A stretch of 64,000 nucleotides of DNA, from the NCBI GenBank assembly GCA_945861415.1, contig CAMAUV010000010.1:28126-92125 (forward strand), in the 5' to 3' direction. Below are positions 17,559 through 31,269 of the stretch, piece after piece. Position numbers and translations under genes: made by a program. Origin of the DNA: Akkermansia muciniphila. GTDB taxonomy: Bacteria; Verrucomicrobiota; Verrucomicrobiia; Verrucomicrobiales; V1-33. The notes beneath the pieces are model-generated. The model searched no databases, was not told the DNA's origin, and saw only the letters and a list, made by a program, of their open reading frames with translations. How positions within the stretch are numbered: position 1 is the stretch's first letter; each line of letters begins with the position of its first letter.

Positions 17559-20078
17559 TTAAAACAACTCGAGTTCCACCTGCCGTGTCGCGGGACCGTT
17601 CACTTCTTCGGCGCTGGCCGTTTTTTTCGCGCGCGGCTTCTTTAAGGCGGCGCCGGGGTCCTCTTGCGGCGGGGCGGGGGAGTCGAGCTGGTGGCTGCCG
17701 CCTTCGAGTCTGGCGAGGATTTGTTTGGCGCGCTCAATGATGGGCTGGGGAAGGCCGGCGAGGCGGGCAACTTGGATGCCGTAGCTTTTGTCGGCGGGGC
17801 CGGGGATGATTTTCCGCAGGAAGATGATGCGGTCGTTCCACTCGCGGACGGCGACGTTGGCGTTTCGGACGGCGGGGCGTTTGTCGCTGAGCGCGGTGAG
17901 TTCGTGGTAGTGCGTAGCGAAGATGGTGCGGCACTTCACTTCATCGTGGAGGTGCTCGGCAACGCTCCACGCGATGGCGAGGCCGTCGAAGGTCGCTGTG
18001 CCGCGCCCGATTTCATCAAGGATGACGAGGCTGCGGTCGGTGGCGTTGTTGAGGATGGCGGAGGTTTCGTTCATCTCGACCATGAAGGTGGACTGGCCGC
18101 GGGAGATGTCGTCGCTGGCGCCGACGCGGGTGAAGATGCGGTCTACGATGCCGATTTCCGCCTGGGCGGCGGGGATGAAGCTGCCGGTTTGCGCCATGAG
18201 GGTGAGCAGGGCGACTTGGCGGATGTAGGTGCTTTTGCCGGCCATGTTGGGGCCCGTGAGGATGATGAGGCGGTTCTCCTGCGGCTCGAGGAGGACGTCG
18301 TTGGGCACGAATTTCTCCTCGGTCAGGTTCTGGTCGAGCACAGGGTGGCGGCCATCTTTAATGTAGAGGGAATAGGAGTCGTTGAGGAGCGGGCGGCAGT
18401 AGTTGAAGAGACGCGCGGTTTCGGCGAGGCCGCAGAGCACGTCCACGACGGCGAGGGCTTCGGCGGCATCCTGGATAGCGTCCATGTGTTCGAGGACGCG
18501 GGTGCGCAGGCTTTGGAATTCCTCGAACTCGATGCGACGGGCGCGCTCATCGGCACCGAGGATTTTGTCCTCCATCTGTTTGAGTTCGGGGGTGATGTAG
18601 CGCTCGCCGTTGGCGGTGGTTTGCTTGCGGGTGTAGTCGAGGGGGACTTTGCCAAGGTTCGATTTGGTGATCTCGATGAAGTAGCCGAAGACGGCGTTGA
18701 ACTTCACTTTCAAGCTGCTGATGCCGGTGCGCTCGATCTCGCGGGTTTGCAGGTCGGCGATCCATTGTTTGCCGTCGGTGGAGGCGCGGCGGATTTCGTC
18801 CAACTCGGCGTGCCAGCCTTCGCGAAGGATGCCGCCGTCTTTGGTGGTGCCGGGCGGCTCGTCCACGATGGCGCGGGAGACGAGATCGGTGACTTCCGCG
18901 AAGTCGCGCAGGCGCGGACAGAGTTCGCTGGCGAGCGCGAGACCTTCGCCGAGGGCCTCGAGGTGGGCGCGGACGTTGGGGACTTCGCTCAGGGATTGGC
19001 CGAGCACGAGCATGTCGCGGGCATTGCCGGACTGGTTAAGCCGACCAAGCGCGCGCTCGACGTCGCGGATGTCCTTGAGCGTCTCGCGGCACTTGGTGAG
19101 GAGAAACGGCTGCGCGATGAGCGACTCGATTAGGTCCTGCCTTGCCCGCAGCGGCCCAAGTTCGCGCAGGGGATGGAGGATCCAGTCGCGCAGGCGGCGT
19201 GCGCCCATGGGCGTATTGGTGCGGTCGAGCGCGGAGAGGAGGGTGTGTTCCTGTCCGCTGCGACTGGTGACGAGGTCAAGGTTTGCTCGGCTTGCGGCGT
19301 CGATGAGGACGACTTTGTCATTCTCCGCGCGCTGTATGCGGCGGATGTGGGTGACGTTGCGGCGGAGGACGTCACGGAGGTAATAAAGGATTGCCCCCGC
19401 GCAGGAGGCTGCGGCTTTCATGCCGCCACAGCCGAAGCCGTCGAGTGACTGCACCTTAAAATGCTCCAGCAGGAGGTGATGCGCCTGATCGTAGTGAAAC
19501 GGCCACGGCTCGATGACCGTCGCGCCTTTGAGTGCGGCGAACTCGCCGGTCTGTTCGTCGCTGTGGAGCGTCTCCGCAGGCTGGAGGCGGCCGATTTCAT
19601 CCACCAGTTCCGCAATGTCCCCGAACTCAGCCAGCCGGCATTCGCCGGTGGTAAGGTCCACGCAGGCGAGGCCGAGGAGCTTGGCGCTGCTACGGTAGGC
19701 GGCGGCGACGTAGTTGTTCCGCCGCGTGTCCAGCATGTTCATGTCAATGACCGTGCCGGCGCTGATGACCTGGCTGATCTCTCGTTCCACTAGCTTGCCT
19801 GGGATTGGCGCGGTAGTTTGCTCAGCGATGGCGACGCGTTTTCCGGCGCGGATCAACCGGGAGATGTAGCCTTCTGCGGAGTGATAGGGCACGCCGCACA
19901 TGGGGATTTCATTGCGGCGGGTGAGCGATAGATTGAGGATGGAGGCAGCGACTTTGGCATCCTCGAAGAACATTTCGTAGAAGTCGCCGAGCCGGAAGAA
20001 CAGCAGCACGTCCTGCGGCAGCGAGCGCCGCAAGGCGTGGTATTGCTTCATCATTGGGGTCTGGCCTGCGTCGGACAT
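17559..20078 (-). CDS. mutS: DNA mismatch repair protein MutS
   Basis: TPMMKQYHALRRSLPQDVLLFFRLGDFYEMFFEDA; GPNMAGKSTYIRQVALLTLMAQTGSFIPA; DEIGRGTATFDGLAIAWSVAEHL. Start ATG at 20078. Confidence 0.96.
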   Translation of the reverse strand: MSDAGQTPMMKQYHALRRSLPQDVLLFFRLGDFYEMFFEDAKVAASILNLSLTRRNEIPMCGVPYHSAEGYISRLIRAGKRVAIAEQTTAPIPGKLVEREISQVISAGTVIDMNMLDTRRNNYVAAAYRSSAKLLGLACVDLTTGECRLAEFGDIAELVDEIGRLQPAETLHSDEQTGEFAALKGATVIEPWPFHYDQAHHLLLEHFKVQSLDGFGCGGMKAAASCAGAILYYLRDVLRRNVTHIRRIQRAENDKVVLIDAASRANLDLVTSRSGQEHTLLSALDRTNTPMGARRLRDWILHPLRELGPLRARQDLIESLIAQPFLLTKCRETLKDIRDVERALGRLNQSGNARDMLVLGQSLSEVPNVRAHLEALGEGLALASELCPRLRDFAEVTDLVSRAIVDEPPGTTKDGGILREGWHAELDEIRRASTDGKQWIADLQTREIERTGISSLKVKFNAVFGYFIEITKSNLGKVPLDYTRKQTTANGERYITPELKQMEDKILGADERARRIEFEEFQSLRTRVLEHMDAIQDAAEALAVVDVLCGLAETARLFNYCRPLLNDSYSLYIKDGRHPVLDQNLTEEKFVPNDVLLEPQENRLIILTGPNMAGKSTYIRQVALLTLMAQTGSFIPAAQAEIGIVDRIFTRVGASDDISRGQSTFMVEMNETSAILNNATDRSLVILDEIGRGTATFDGLAIAWSVAEHLHDEVKCRTIFATHYHELTALSDKRPAVRNANVAVREWNDRIIFLRKIIPGPADKSYGIQVARLAGLPQPIIERAKQILARLEGGSHQLDSPAPPQEDPGAALKKPRAKKTASAEEVNGPATRQVELELF

Positions 20079-20690
20079 AATTGCGGTCCAGATAGACACG
20101 GGGCCCCACGAGCGCAAGACTTGAGAAAGATCACGAACCTCCATCCACAGAGGCACAGTTGGCCTGCGGAAGGGGCCGCGAAAAGGCTCCAATGGCGGTT
20201 AGGCAGTCGAAGACGAAGGCGGAGCACCGGCATAGGAGGCCTTTAGTAACTTACTGGCCACGTGCGGCCTCGTTTACGGCAACTTTTTGGCAGCGTCATT
20301 TTGACTGTGGAATTCCGGGCTCAGTCTTCACAGTTCAAAATAGTCTTTTGGCTCGGGATGCCCTATTTTAGGCCTCGGCGAGGCCAGAAACGCCGCGGGA
20401 AAAGGGGCTAGGAGGTTAAAAAGGAGGGCATTGCAAAGATTCTGAACCGGAGGAGCAGAAAAAAGGAAAAAAGTGAAGAAATTAGTTGCGGGCTGAAATT
20501 CCTGTGTTAATGGCAAGGCGTCGCACGAAACAACGCGATCAGAGCGACAGAATTCATTAACCGATTGTGGCAGTAATAGCCACAACCGGGTTTTTTGTCC
20601 CCCTAAATCAAGAGTTCATTGAAAGAATCAGTTTAGTTTTACCATTGGTCTGACGATCTGTGGTAAAGTTTAAGGAAAGACTAATTTGTG

Positions 20691-20724
20691 CGCTGCGCGA
20701 TGCATAAGCTCGCGCGGTTTTTTT
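20691..20724 (+). terminator. Intrinsic-terminator-like hairpin in the rRNA leader
   Basis: CTGCGCGA-TGCATAAGC-TCGCGCGG followed by TTTTTTT, about 100 nt upstream of 16S. Confidence 0.5.
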
Positions 20725-20819
20725 GCCGGAGTAAAATCCGGCATCGTCAAATATTTCTTCTGAGCATTGCGATAACGAGCATTAATCATGCCGGAATCAA
20801 CATGTTTAGAATTCAATTC

Positions 20820-22370
<1,551 letters not shown>

Positions 22371-22567
22371 TGGAGACAAAGAACTGCCGGCTGGATTAAC
22401 TACCCCCAGCCTATAATCGAGCAGTTCAGGTCGATACCGTAAGCTCTATGAGCACGGTATGGCAGCCAGTAATGACTGCCAAACCTTGCCGCACGGGCCG
22501 CACTCACGCAGTGCACATTTTAGTCTTTACTTTCCTCAAGCGTAACATGCCGTTCTTTACGGCAGCC

Positions 22568-22643
22568 GGGGGTTTAGCTCAGTTGGTAGAGCGCTAGCTT
22601 TGCAAGCTTGATGTCAGGAGTTCGAGTCTCCTAACCTCCACCA
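22568..22643 (+). tRNA. tRNA-Ala (TGC), CCA encoded
   Basis: GGGGGTTTAGCTCAGTTGGTAGAGC...TTTGCAA...AGGAGTTCGAGTCTCCTAACCTCCACCA; G3:U70 identity pair present. Confidence 0.97.
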
Positions 22644-22713
22644 TTTTTTTGGAGGATGGGGCTCACCTGACTGGCGATCCCGCCCTCTCAACAAGCATGG
22701 TGTTTCAACACAT

Positions 22714-22790
22714 GGACCCATAGCTCAGTTGGTTAGAGCACCGCCTTGATAAGGCGGGGGTCGCAGGTTCGAGTCCTGCTGGGTCCACCA
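22714..22790 (+). tRNA. tRNA-Ile (GAT), CCA encoded
   Basis: GGACCCATAGCTCAGTTGGTTAGAGCACCGCCTTGATAAGGCGGGGGTCGCAGGTTCGAGTCCTGCTGGGTCCACCA. Confidence 0.97.
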
Positions 22791-22952
22791 TCTGGCAACC
22801 GTAAGAGGAAAACTGATTCACAAAGTGTCTTAGAACACGTTCATTGACATCTGCATACAGGGTAATAAGAAATACAAAGAATCTGGAGCCAAAAGGGCTT
22901 CACTCATATATTCTTAGGAAATACGGTAAATTTTTCCCTTTTTTGAGAAAGG

Positions 22953-25811
<2,859 letters not shown>

Positions 25812-25928
25812 CCACTCAAATTCCTTAAGTATTTCCTCCTGTATGCAGATATCAGTGAACTGTTCACAAGTCACTTTAGACTTTCGGTCGCTATGGCCGG
25901 CAGGTTCCCGTCACTGTTGTGACTGGAA

Positions 25929-26045
25929 TCTGGTGACCATAGCGCAGTGGAACCACCCGTTCCCATCCCGAACACGGAAGTGAAACGCTGCAGCGCCAAT
26001 GGTAGTTTGACGATAGGTCATGCGAGAGTAGGACGTTGCCAGGTT
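25929..26045 (+). rRNA. rrf: 5S ribosomal RNA
   Basis: TCTGGTGACCATAGCGCAGTGGAACCACCCGTTCCCATCCCGAACACGGAAGTGAAACGCTGCAGCGCC...GAGAGTAGGACGTTGCCAGGTT. Confidence 0.95.
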
Positions 26046-26047
26046 AT

Positions 26048-26089
26048 GAGCCTGCACTGCGAAAGCGGTGCAGGCTCTCTTTTTGTTTT
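26048..26089 (+). terminator. Intrinsic terminator of the rRNA operon
   Basis: GAGCCTGCACTGC-GAAA-GCGGTGCAGGCTC followed by TCTTTTTGTTTTC. Confidence 0.9.
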
Positions 26090-26237
26090 CGCGGCGCCTA
26101 GACCGCGCAATTCCTGATCTGGACCTTCGCCTATCCGTCAGAACTCAGTCGGAACGCTTGCCTGCCTAATCAAAGAACAGGCCGAACGATGATCTATTCC
26201 AATACCGCGAGGATCGCCACGCCCATCGTTTTCAGCA

Positions 26238-26276
26238 AAAAGCCCCGCCACAGGCCCTCTGTGGCGGGGTTTTTTT
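26238..26276. terminator. Bidirectional intrinsic terminator between 5S and the convergent gene
   Basis: AAAAAGCCCCGCCACAG-GCCCT-CTGTGGCGGGGTTTTTTT. Confidence 0.88.
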
Positions 26277-26306
26277 ATTTACAATTACCTTAGAGGCGAT
26301 AGAGCT

Positions 26307-27170
26307 TCAGTTAACCAAAGGAAGGAGGTTATCAATGCACCACTGACCGTTCTGGAGTGTGACACCATCCGGGTCCTCTACAGCAACGTGGGCCTCGTCT
26401 TCACAGATGATCCAGCCTTCATAATTACGCGCAACGAGCCACTCGGTGATTTTGTGGAAATCAAGTTTGCCGCTTCCCATTTGAGCCCACGGCTCAGGGC
26501 CGTTTCCGCTGAAGTCCTTGTAATGAATGTGATTAACCAGATGCTGCCATTTATTGAGGGTGGCAATGACGTCCATGCCGCCGCGAATAATGTGTCCGAC
26601 GTCGGGTGTCCAGCCAGTGACTTTGGGATCCAGGCTGCTAATCACCACGTCGTAATCTTCCTGCGTCCGGACAAGTGAGGAAGGGGGGCTGTTGGGGTGA
26701 TAGGAGCATTTCAACCCCGCATCGACCCCACGCTGGGAGACCCGATTGATGTTCCTGACAACATTTAGCCGGCGCCTTTGCAAGTCTTTCGTGCGACCGC
26801 TGGGGAGCGTTACGGTGCCGAGCATCGCGCCAGGGAAGTGCTTCAGAAGGTTAATGGTAAAGTCGGCGCATTCCAGTTCCGCCGGGGTCTCGTCTTCCCC
26901 GTCCCATGCACAAATCAGTGCGAGTCCGGCGAGGGTCATGTTGTGCTCCTGAAGGGTATCCTTCAACTTCATGGGATCGCAGAAGTCTCCGAGCCAGTAT
27001 TTACAGCAGCCAAGTGCGCTCTGGGAAATTTCAAGGACCATCGGCTCAATGCCGGTAAAGCCGGCGGCGGCCGCCACTTTGATCATGTGATCGAGCTTGT
27101 TGTCATAGCCTTTGCCGGTTCCCTGCATGAACCATGTATAGACTTCACTTCCAAATCGAATATTGCTCAT
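26307..27170 (-). CDS. Sugar phosphate isomerase/epimerase family TIM-barrel protein
   Basis: HMIKVAAAAGFTGIEPMVLEI...LKCSYHPNSPPSS...TGWTPDVGHIIRGGMDVIATLNKW...VNHIHYKDF...GWIICEDE. Confidence 0.85.
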   Translation of the reverse strand: MSNIRFGSEVYTWFMQGTGKGYDNKLDHMIKVAAAAGFTGIEPMVLEISQSALGCCKYWLGDFCDPMKLKDTLQEHNMTLAGLALICAWDGEDETPAELECADFTINLLKHFPGAMLGTVTLPSGRTKDLQRRRLNVVRNINRVSQRGVDAGLKCSYHPNSPPSSLVRTQEDYDVVISSLDPKVTGWTPDVGHIIRGGMDVIATLNKWQHLVNHIHYKDFSGNGPEPWAQMGSGKLDFHKITEWLVARNYEGWIICEDEAHVAVEDPDGVTLQNGQWCIDNLLPLVN

Positions 27171-27258
27171 AGGTTTAAGTTTAACGGGTGAGTTGTCATG
27201 GGATTGTGGATGGCTTTATCCGGTAGGCTGCGGGGTGACAAGTCCGGAGTTGCGGCGG

Positions 27259-28353
27259 TCAATCGGGCCAGAGAAAATCATCTGGATAAAACTTCCGCCG
27301 GAAGGCGTCGCGGTGCTGCGGATGTCGGTGCAGGAGCGGAGTATTGGGATAAGACCCAAGCAATATGCACGGGCGTTCATGTAACGGACGCGCCGTCAGG
27401 GGGCCATTGATTTCCGCTTCCGCTTCCGCTACCAAGGGGTCGTCGCAGTGTCCTTCAATCTCTGCAAAGAACAAGTATTCGAACGCCCGCTCAAGGCGCG
27501 GGTAGGGGTAGAGCACCGCGACGCTGATGCCGCGCTGGGCGAAAGCGCCAAGGGCGCGATGCATACTACCAGCGGTGTCCGGCAGGTTTAGAAGATAGCA
27601 TGTTTTCTGAATATGGTGGTCGCGCGTGCCGGTGACCTGCGCGAGTTGGTCTCGCTGAGTGACGACGATGCGATTTCCGGTCGGTAGAATGGATTCGGCT
27701 GGCCCCGGGCCAAGCACCCAAAAACGGGTCAGGCCGTGACTGTAGTCCGTGAGGCTATTGCTGTCCCAGTCGAGTCCCAGCAAATCCCGGGCTTGCTTGA
27801 GATTGACCTCACGAAGCGCATCACTGTTCGCCTCCAGAGCCTCATGGGAAGCCATGGCGGCGACGCTATCGTCTGCGAGCGCATCAATTACGCCCTGACC
27901 CGTGCTGAGGGCCGTGGTGATTTCTACGCCCGGCAGTGCTTTTTGAACGGCCGAGAGAAATCGTGAGCACTGGCGCAGCGCGCTGGCATGACTCGCAATA
28001 CGACGGATTTTAGTAAAGTCACCGCTGCGGCTCAGCAAAAGGTGACGGATAGGTAGTAATTCCTCCCAGCAAATAAACGGTCGGCGTTTTTGTTCGCTCT
28101 CAAAGAGGCGCTCAAGTTCCCGAATGGATTCTATGATAATGCCATCTAGAGTATTTTCGACCGCTATGACGCCGTAATCCACGGCGCCATCGGCCGCCGC
28201 CTGAATGATTTCTGCATGGGACTTCAGCGGCACAGATGTGCATGCTGAAATACCATTGGCTTTGCCGTGCAGATGCGCAGCAAAGCGCCGCGCAGCCGTG
28301 TAGCCGTTCGTGAGCCGGGCGGGAGCCAGAAAAGCGATGCGCGGGGCAGCCAT
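27259..28353 (-). CDS. pheA: Prephenate dehydratase (PDT + ACT domains)
   Basis: VDYGVIAVENTLDGIIIES; SLTDYSHGLTRFWVLG (TRF motif); C-terminal ACT-like LLNLPDTAGSMHRALGAFAQRGISV. Confidence 0.8.
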   Translation of the reverse strand: MAAPRIAFLAPARLTNGYTAARRFAAHLHGKANGISACTSVPLKSHAEIIQAAADGAVDYGVIAVENTLDGIIIESIRELERLFESEQKRRPFICWEELLPIRHLLLSRSGDFTKIRRIASHASALRQCSRFLSAVQKALPGVEITTALSTGQGVIDALADDSVAAMASHEALEANSDALREVNLKQARDLLGLDWDSNSLTDYSHGLTRFWVLGPGPAESILPTGNRIVVTQRDQLAQVTGTRDHHIQKTCYLLNLPDTAGSMHRALGAFAQRGISVAVLYPYPRLERAFEYLFFAEIEGHCDDPLVAEAEAEINGPLTARPLHERPCILLGSYPNTPLLHRHPQHRDAFRRKFYPDDFLWPD

Positions 28354-28469
28354 GAGGAAGCGTCCCTACGCTCACATTTTACGGCGGCAAGCGAAGCTCC
28401 GCAGGAGCGCACGGGTCCCTACATGAGAGGTTGACGGGGAAGTCGTTGATCGACTCTTACGGCTATTAT

Positions 28470-29849
28470 ATGACTTGGCGTTTCCTCCCGCCCGCGCTGG
28501 CCCTTCTTTGTTTGTCTTCCTGCGGGGGCACCCGTCCGCAGATGCGATCGTCTTTGCCCGAAAAAGCCGCACCCGGCAGCACATGGGCGGCGCAGGACTC
28601 TAGCCACTCCATGGCTGAGCCAGTGGCATGGCTGGAGCAATTTGACGACGCCGCGATGCGAAGTGCAGTGCACGAAGCGATAAAATCCAATCCTGATCTC
28701 GCTTCGGCAGCTTCCCGCATGCGCCAGGCACGTATCCGTGAGGTGCGGGAGGGCGCAGCGCGTCTGCCATCAGTGAATTCCGGACTTCGAGCCGGAAACA
28801 ACGGAGCCGGTGCGGACAACTGGAACTTTGAAACCGATTACAGCCTGTCGCTTGATGTGGCATGGGAAGCCGATGTTTGGGCGCGGCTCCGTGACCGCAC
28901 TCAGGCCAGCGCGGCGGAGGCACAGGCTGCGGAGGCAGATTTTGCCGCAGCCCGGCTCTCTCTCGCCGCTAATGCGGCCCGCGCGTGGTGCAATCTTCTT
29001 GAGGCTGGCCAGCAGGTGAGCCTGGCAGAGCAGTCCGTCACTACATTCCGGAAAGGCTTGCAGACCGTGGACAGCAACTTCAACAAAGGCGTACCTAACG
29101 TCACTGCACTTGACGTCCGTCTGGCCCGCACAAGCCTTGCCAGCGGGGAAAGCAATCTGCAGAGCCGGTTGCGCGCCCGGGACGCCGCGCGCCGGAATCT
29201 GGAAGCGCTGTTAGGCCGTTATCCCGCCGGGGTGATTGATGTCGGCGGGAAGTTTCCTGCGCTGCGGCGTGAAGCGCCGGTAGGTCTGCCAGGTTCGCTG
29301 CTTCTGCGGCGTCCGGATATACAGGCCGCCGAGCGGCGTGTGGCTGCTGCTTTCTCTGCTGAGGCCGTGGCCCGCAAAGCCCTGCTCCCGTCCATAAGGC
29401 TGACGGGCGGTCTGCATACCGCATCGGGTGAACTGTCCAGCCTGCTGGATGAGCGCAAGCTGGTCGCCTCGCTCGCGCAATCCCTTGCGCAGCCGATCTT
29501 TGCCGGCGGAGCATTGAAAGCAGCGGTGCAGTTGAGCGAAGAACAGCGGAGAGAACTCGCTACTCGCTACGCAGCGACAGCGCTGGAGGCGTTTCGGGAA
29601 GTGGAGACAGCCCTTGCTGCCGAGCGCTACATTGCCGGACAAATCGCCGCGCAGGAGGTCTTCGTCCAAGAATCGGCGGAGGCCGAGCGTCTTGCGATGT
29701 CGCAGTATGAACGGGGCTTAACGGACATCCTCCGGGTGCTGGAAAGCCAGCGACGGGCCTTCGATTCCCGCAGCGGTCTGCTGCGCGCGCAGAATCAGTT
29801 GCTGCAGGCGCGAATCGACCTTTGCCTCGCCCTCGGAGGAGGATTTTGA
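28470..29849 (+). CDS. TolC/NodT-family outer-membrane efflux lipoprotein
   Basis: Lipobox LCLSSC; SLDVAWEADVWARLRDRTQASAAEAQAAEADFAAARLSLAANAARAW; RRPDIQAAERRVAAAFSAEAVARKALLPSIRLTG. Confidence 0.92.
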   Translation: MTWRFLPPALALLCLSSCGGTRPQMRSSLPEKAAPGSTWAAQDSSHSMAEPVAWLEQFDDAAMRSAVHEAIKSNPDLASAASRMRQARIREVREGAARLPSVNSGLRAGNNGAGADNWNFETDYSLSLDVAWEADVWARLRDRTQASAAEAQAAEADFAAARLSLAANAARAWCNLLEAGQQVSLAEQSVTTFRKGLQTVDSNFNKGVPNVTALDVRLARTSLASGESNLQSRLRARDAARRNLEALLGRYPAGVIDVGGKFPALRREAPVGLPGSLLLRRPDIQAAERRVAAAFSAEAVARKALLPSIRLTGGLHTASGELSSLLDERKLVASLAQSLAQPIFAGGALKAAVQLSEEQRRELATRYAATALEAFREVETALAAERYIAGQIAAQEVFVQESAEAERLAMSQYERGLTDILRVLESQRRAFDSRSGLLRAQNQLLQARIDLCLALGGGF

Positions 29850-29869
29850 AAACCGTGGCAGCCCTAAGT

Positions 29870-31186
29870 ATGACTGAAAGCACGCAAGCCCCTCCGGAAA
29901 TGCCCGCCCTCAGTTCGGCGGTGCGGTATTGGTTCAGGATGGGTTGTATCAGTTTTGGTGGACCGGCGGGACAGATCGCCATCATGCACCGGGAACTTGT
30001 GGAGAGCCGTCGATGGATTGGTGAAACCCACTTCATGCACGCTTTGAATTTTTGCACGCTGCTGCCCGGTCCGGAAGCGCAGCAACTGGCCACCTATTTC
30101 GGGTGGCGCTTGCATGGCTGGCGCGGCGGACTGGCGGCTGGTGCATTGTTTGTGCTTCCGTCAGCTGTGCTGCTCTTCGCCCTAAGTTGGCTTTACATGG
30201 TGCACGGCAATATCCCGTGGATTGCGGGCGTCCTTTACGGGCTGATGCCTGCCGTCATCGCGATCGTCGCCGAGGCAGTGCTGCGCATTGGCAAGAAGGC
30301 GCTGAAATCTCTGGCTCTGGGGGCCATCGCGTCCGTGTCCTTTATTTCCATTTACTTCCTTCAGGTCTCCTTCGTGCTGATCATTCTGAGCGCGGGACTG
30401 CTGGGATGGGCGGGGTCGCGTCTGGCGTCGTCTCAGTTCCCTCCCGGAAAAAATCATGGGAGTAAAGGTGCCGTGGCGGATGTCTGCCTTGTTTTGCCAC
30501 CGGCTCCGCGCGCAACGTGGGGGCGCTCTTTCCGTGTGGCCGGGCTGTGCCTCGCTTTGTGGTGGATGCCCATCCTTGCGCTGGGTGCGTTCTTGGGATG
30601 GGACAGCCGGCCATTTGCGCTCGGCACTTTTTTCAGTCAGGCGGCACTGGTGACGTTTGGCGGAGCTTATGCGGTGCTGCCTTATGTGGCGCACCATGCC
30701 GTGGGCCTTGGCTGGCTCAGCAGCAGGGACATGATGAGCGGATTGGCTCTCGCCGAGACGACACCAGGTCCGCTGATCATGGTGCTGCAGTTTGTGGGAT
30801 TCGTGGCGGCATGGAATGCGGTGCCCCCGGGTGCCTCTCCGCTCGCGTGGGCCTCGGCAGGGGCTGTGATGACCACATGGGCGACGTTTCTCCCGTGTTT
30901 CTTGTTCGTCTTTCTCGGAGCGCCGCATGTGGAGAAACTGCGTGACCAGCCGCGGTTGGGGGCGGCCCTCACAACCGTTACCGCTGCTGTGGTCGGTGTG
31001 ATTCTAAATCTCGGAGTGCTGTTTGCCAAACACGCACTTTGGCCAGAGGGTGGCGGTTTTGATTTGTTCGTGGCGGTGGTGGGCGTGGCCGCCTTTGTCG
31101 CACTAAAGTGTTTCCGTGTGGGCTTGATTCCAGTGATTTTTAGCTGTGCGGTCCTTGGCCTTCTCTGGAAAATGGCGGTGCGATAA
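29870..31186 (+). CDS. chrA: Chromate transporter (CHR family, two-domain ChrA)
   Basis: MGCISFGGPAGQIAIMHRELVESRRWIGETHFMHALNFCTLLPGPEAQQLATYFGW; second half QAALVTFGGAYAVLPYVAHHAV...GLALAETTPGPLIMVLQFVGF. Confidence 0.92.
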   Translation: MTESTQAPPEMPALSSAVRYWFRMGCISFGGPAGQIAIMHRELVESRRWIGETHFMHALNFCTLLPGPEAQQLATYFGWRLHGWRGGLAAGALFVLPSAVLLFALSWLYMVHGNIPWIAGVLYGLMPAVIAIVAEAVLRIGKKALKSLALGAIASVSFISIYFLQVSFVLIILSAGLLGWAGSRLASSQFPPGKNHGSKGAVADVCLVLPPAPRATWGRSFRVAGLCLALWWMPILALGAFLGWDSRPFALGTFFSQAALVTFGGAYAVLPYVAHHAVGLGWLSSRDMMSGLALAETTPGPLIMVLQFVGFVAAWNAVPPGASPLAWASAGAVMTTWATFLPCFLFVFLGAPHVEKLRDQPRLGAALTTVTAAVVGVILNLGVLFAKHALWPEGGGFDLFVAVVGVAAFVALKCFRVGLIPVIFSCAVLGLLWKMAVR

Positions 31187-31269
31187 AGTGGCGAACTCAG
31201 CCCGAGAAAGAAGCGCCTACAGCACCGCTGTGGCATTGCACCTTCTACCGGGTTGCGCTCTTCTCCCTC

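Noticed and set aside
17664-19133. 489-aa ORF antisense to mutS
   Set aside because: Gly/Val/Glu/Asp-rich shadow of a conserved high-GC gene; MutS motifs on the minus strand are decisive.
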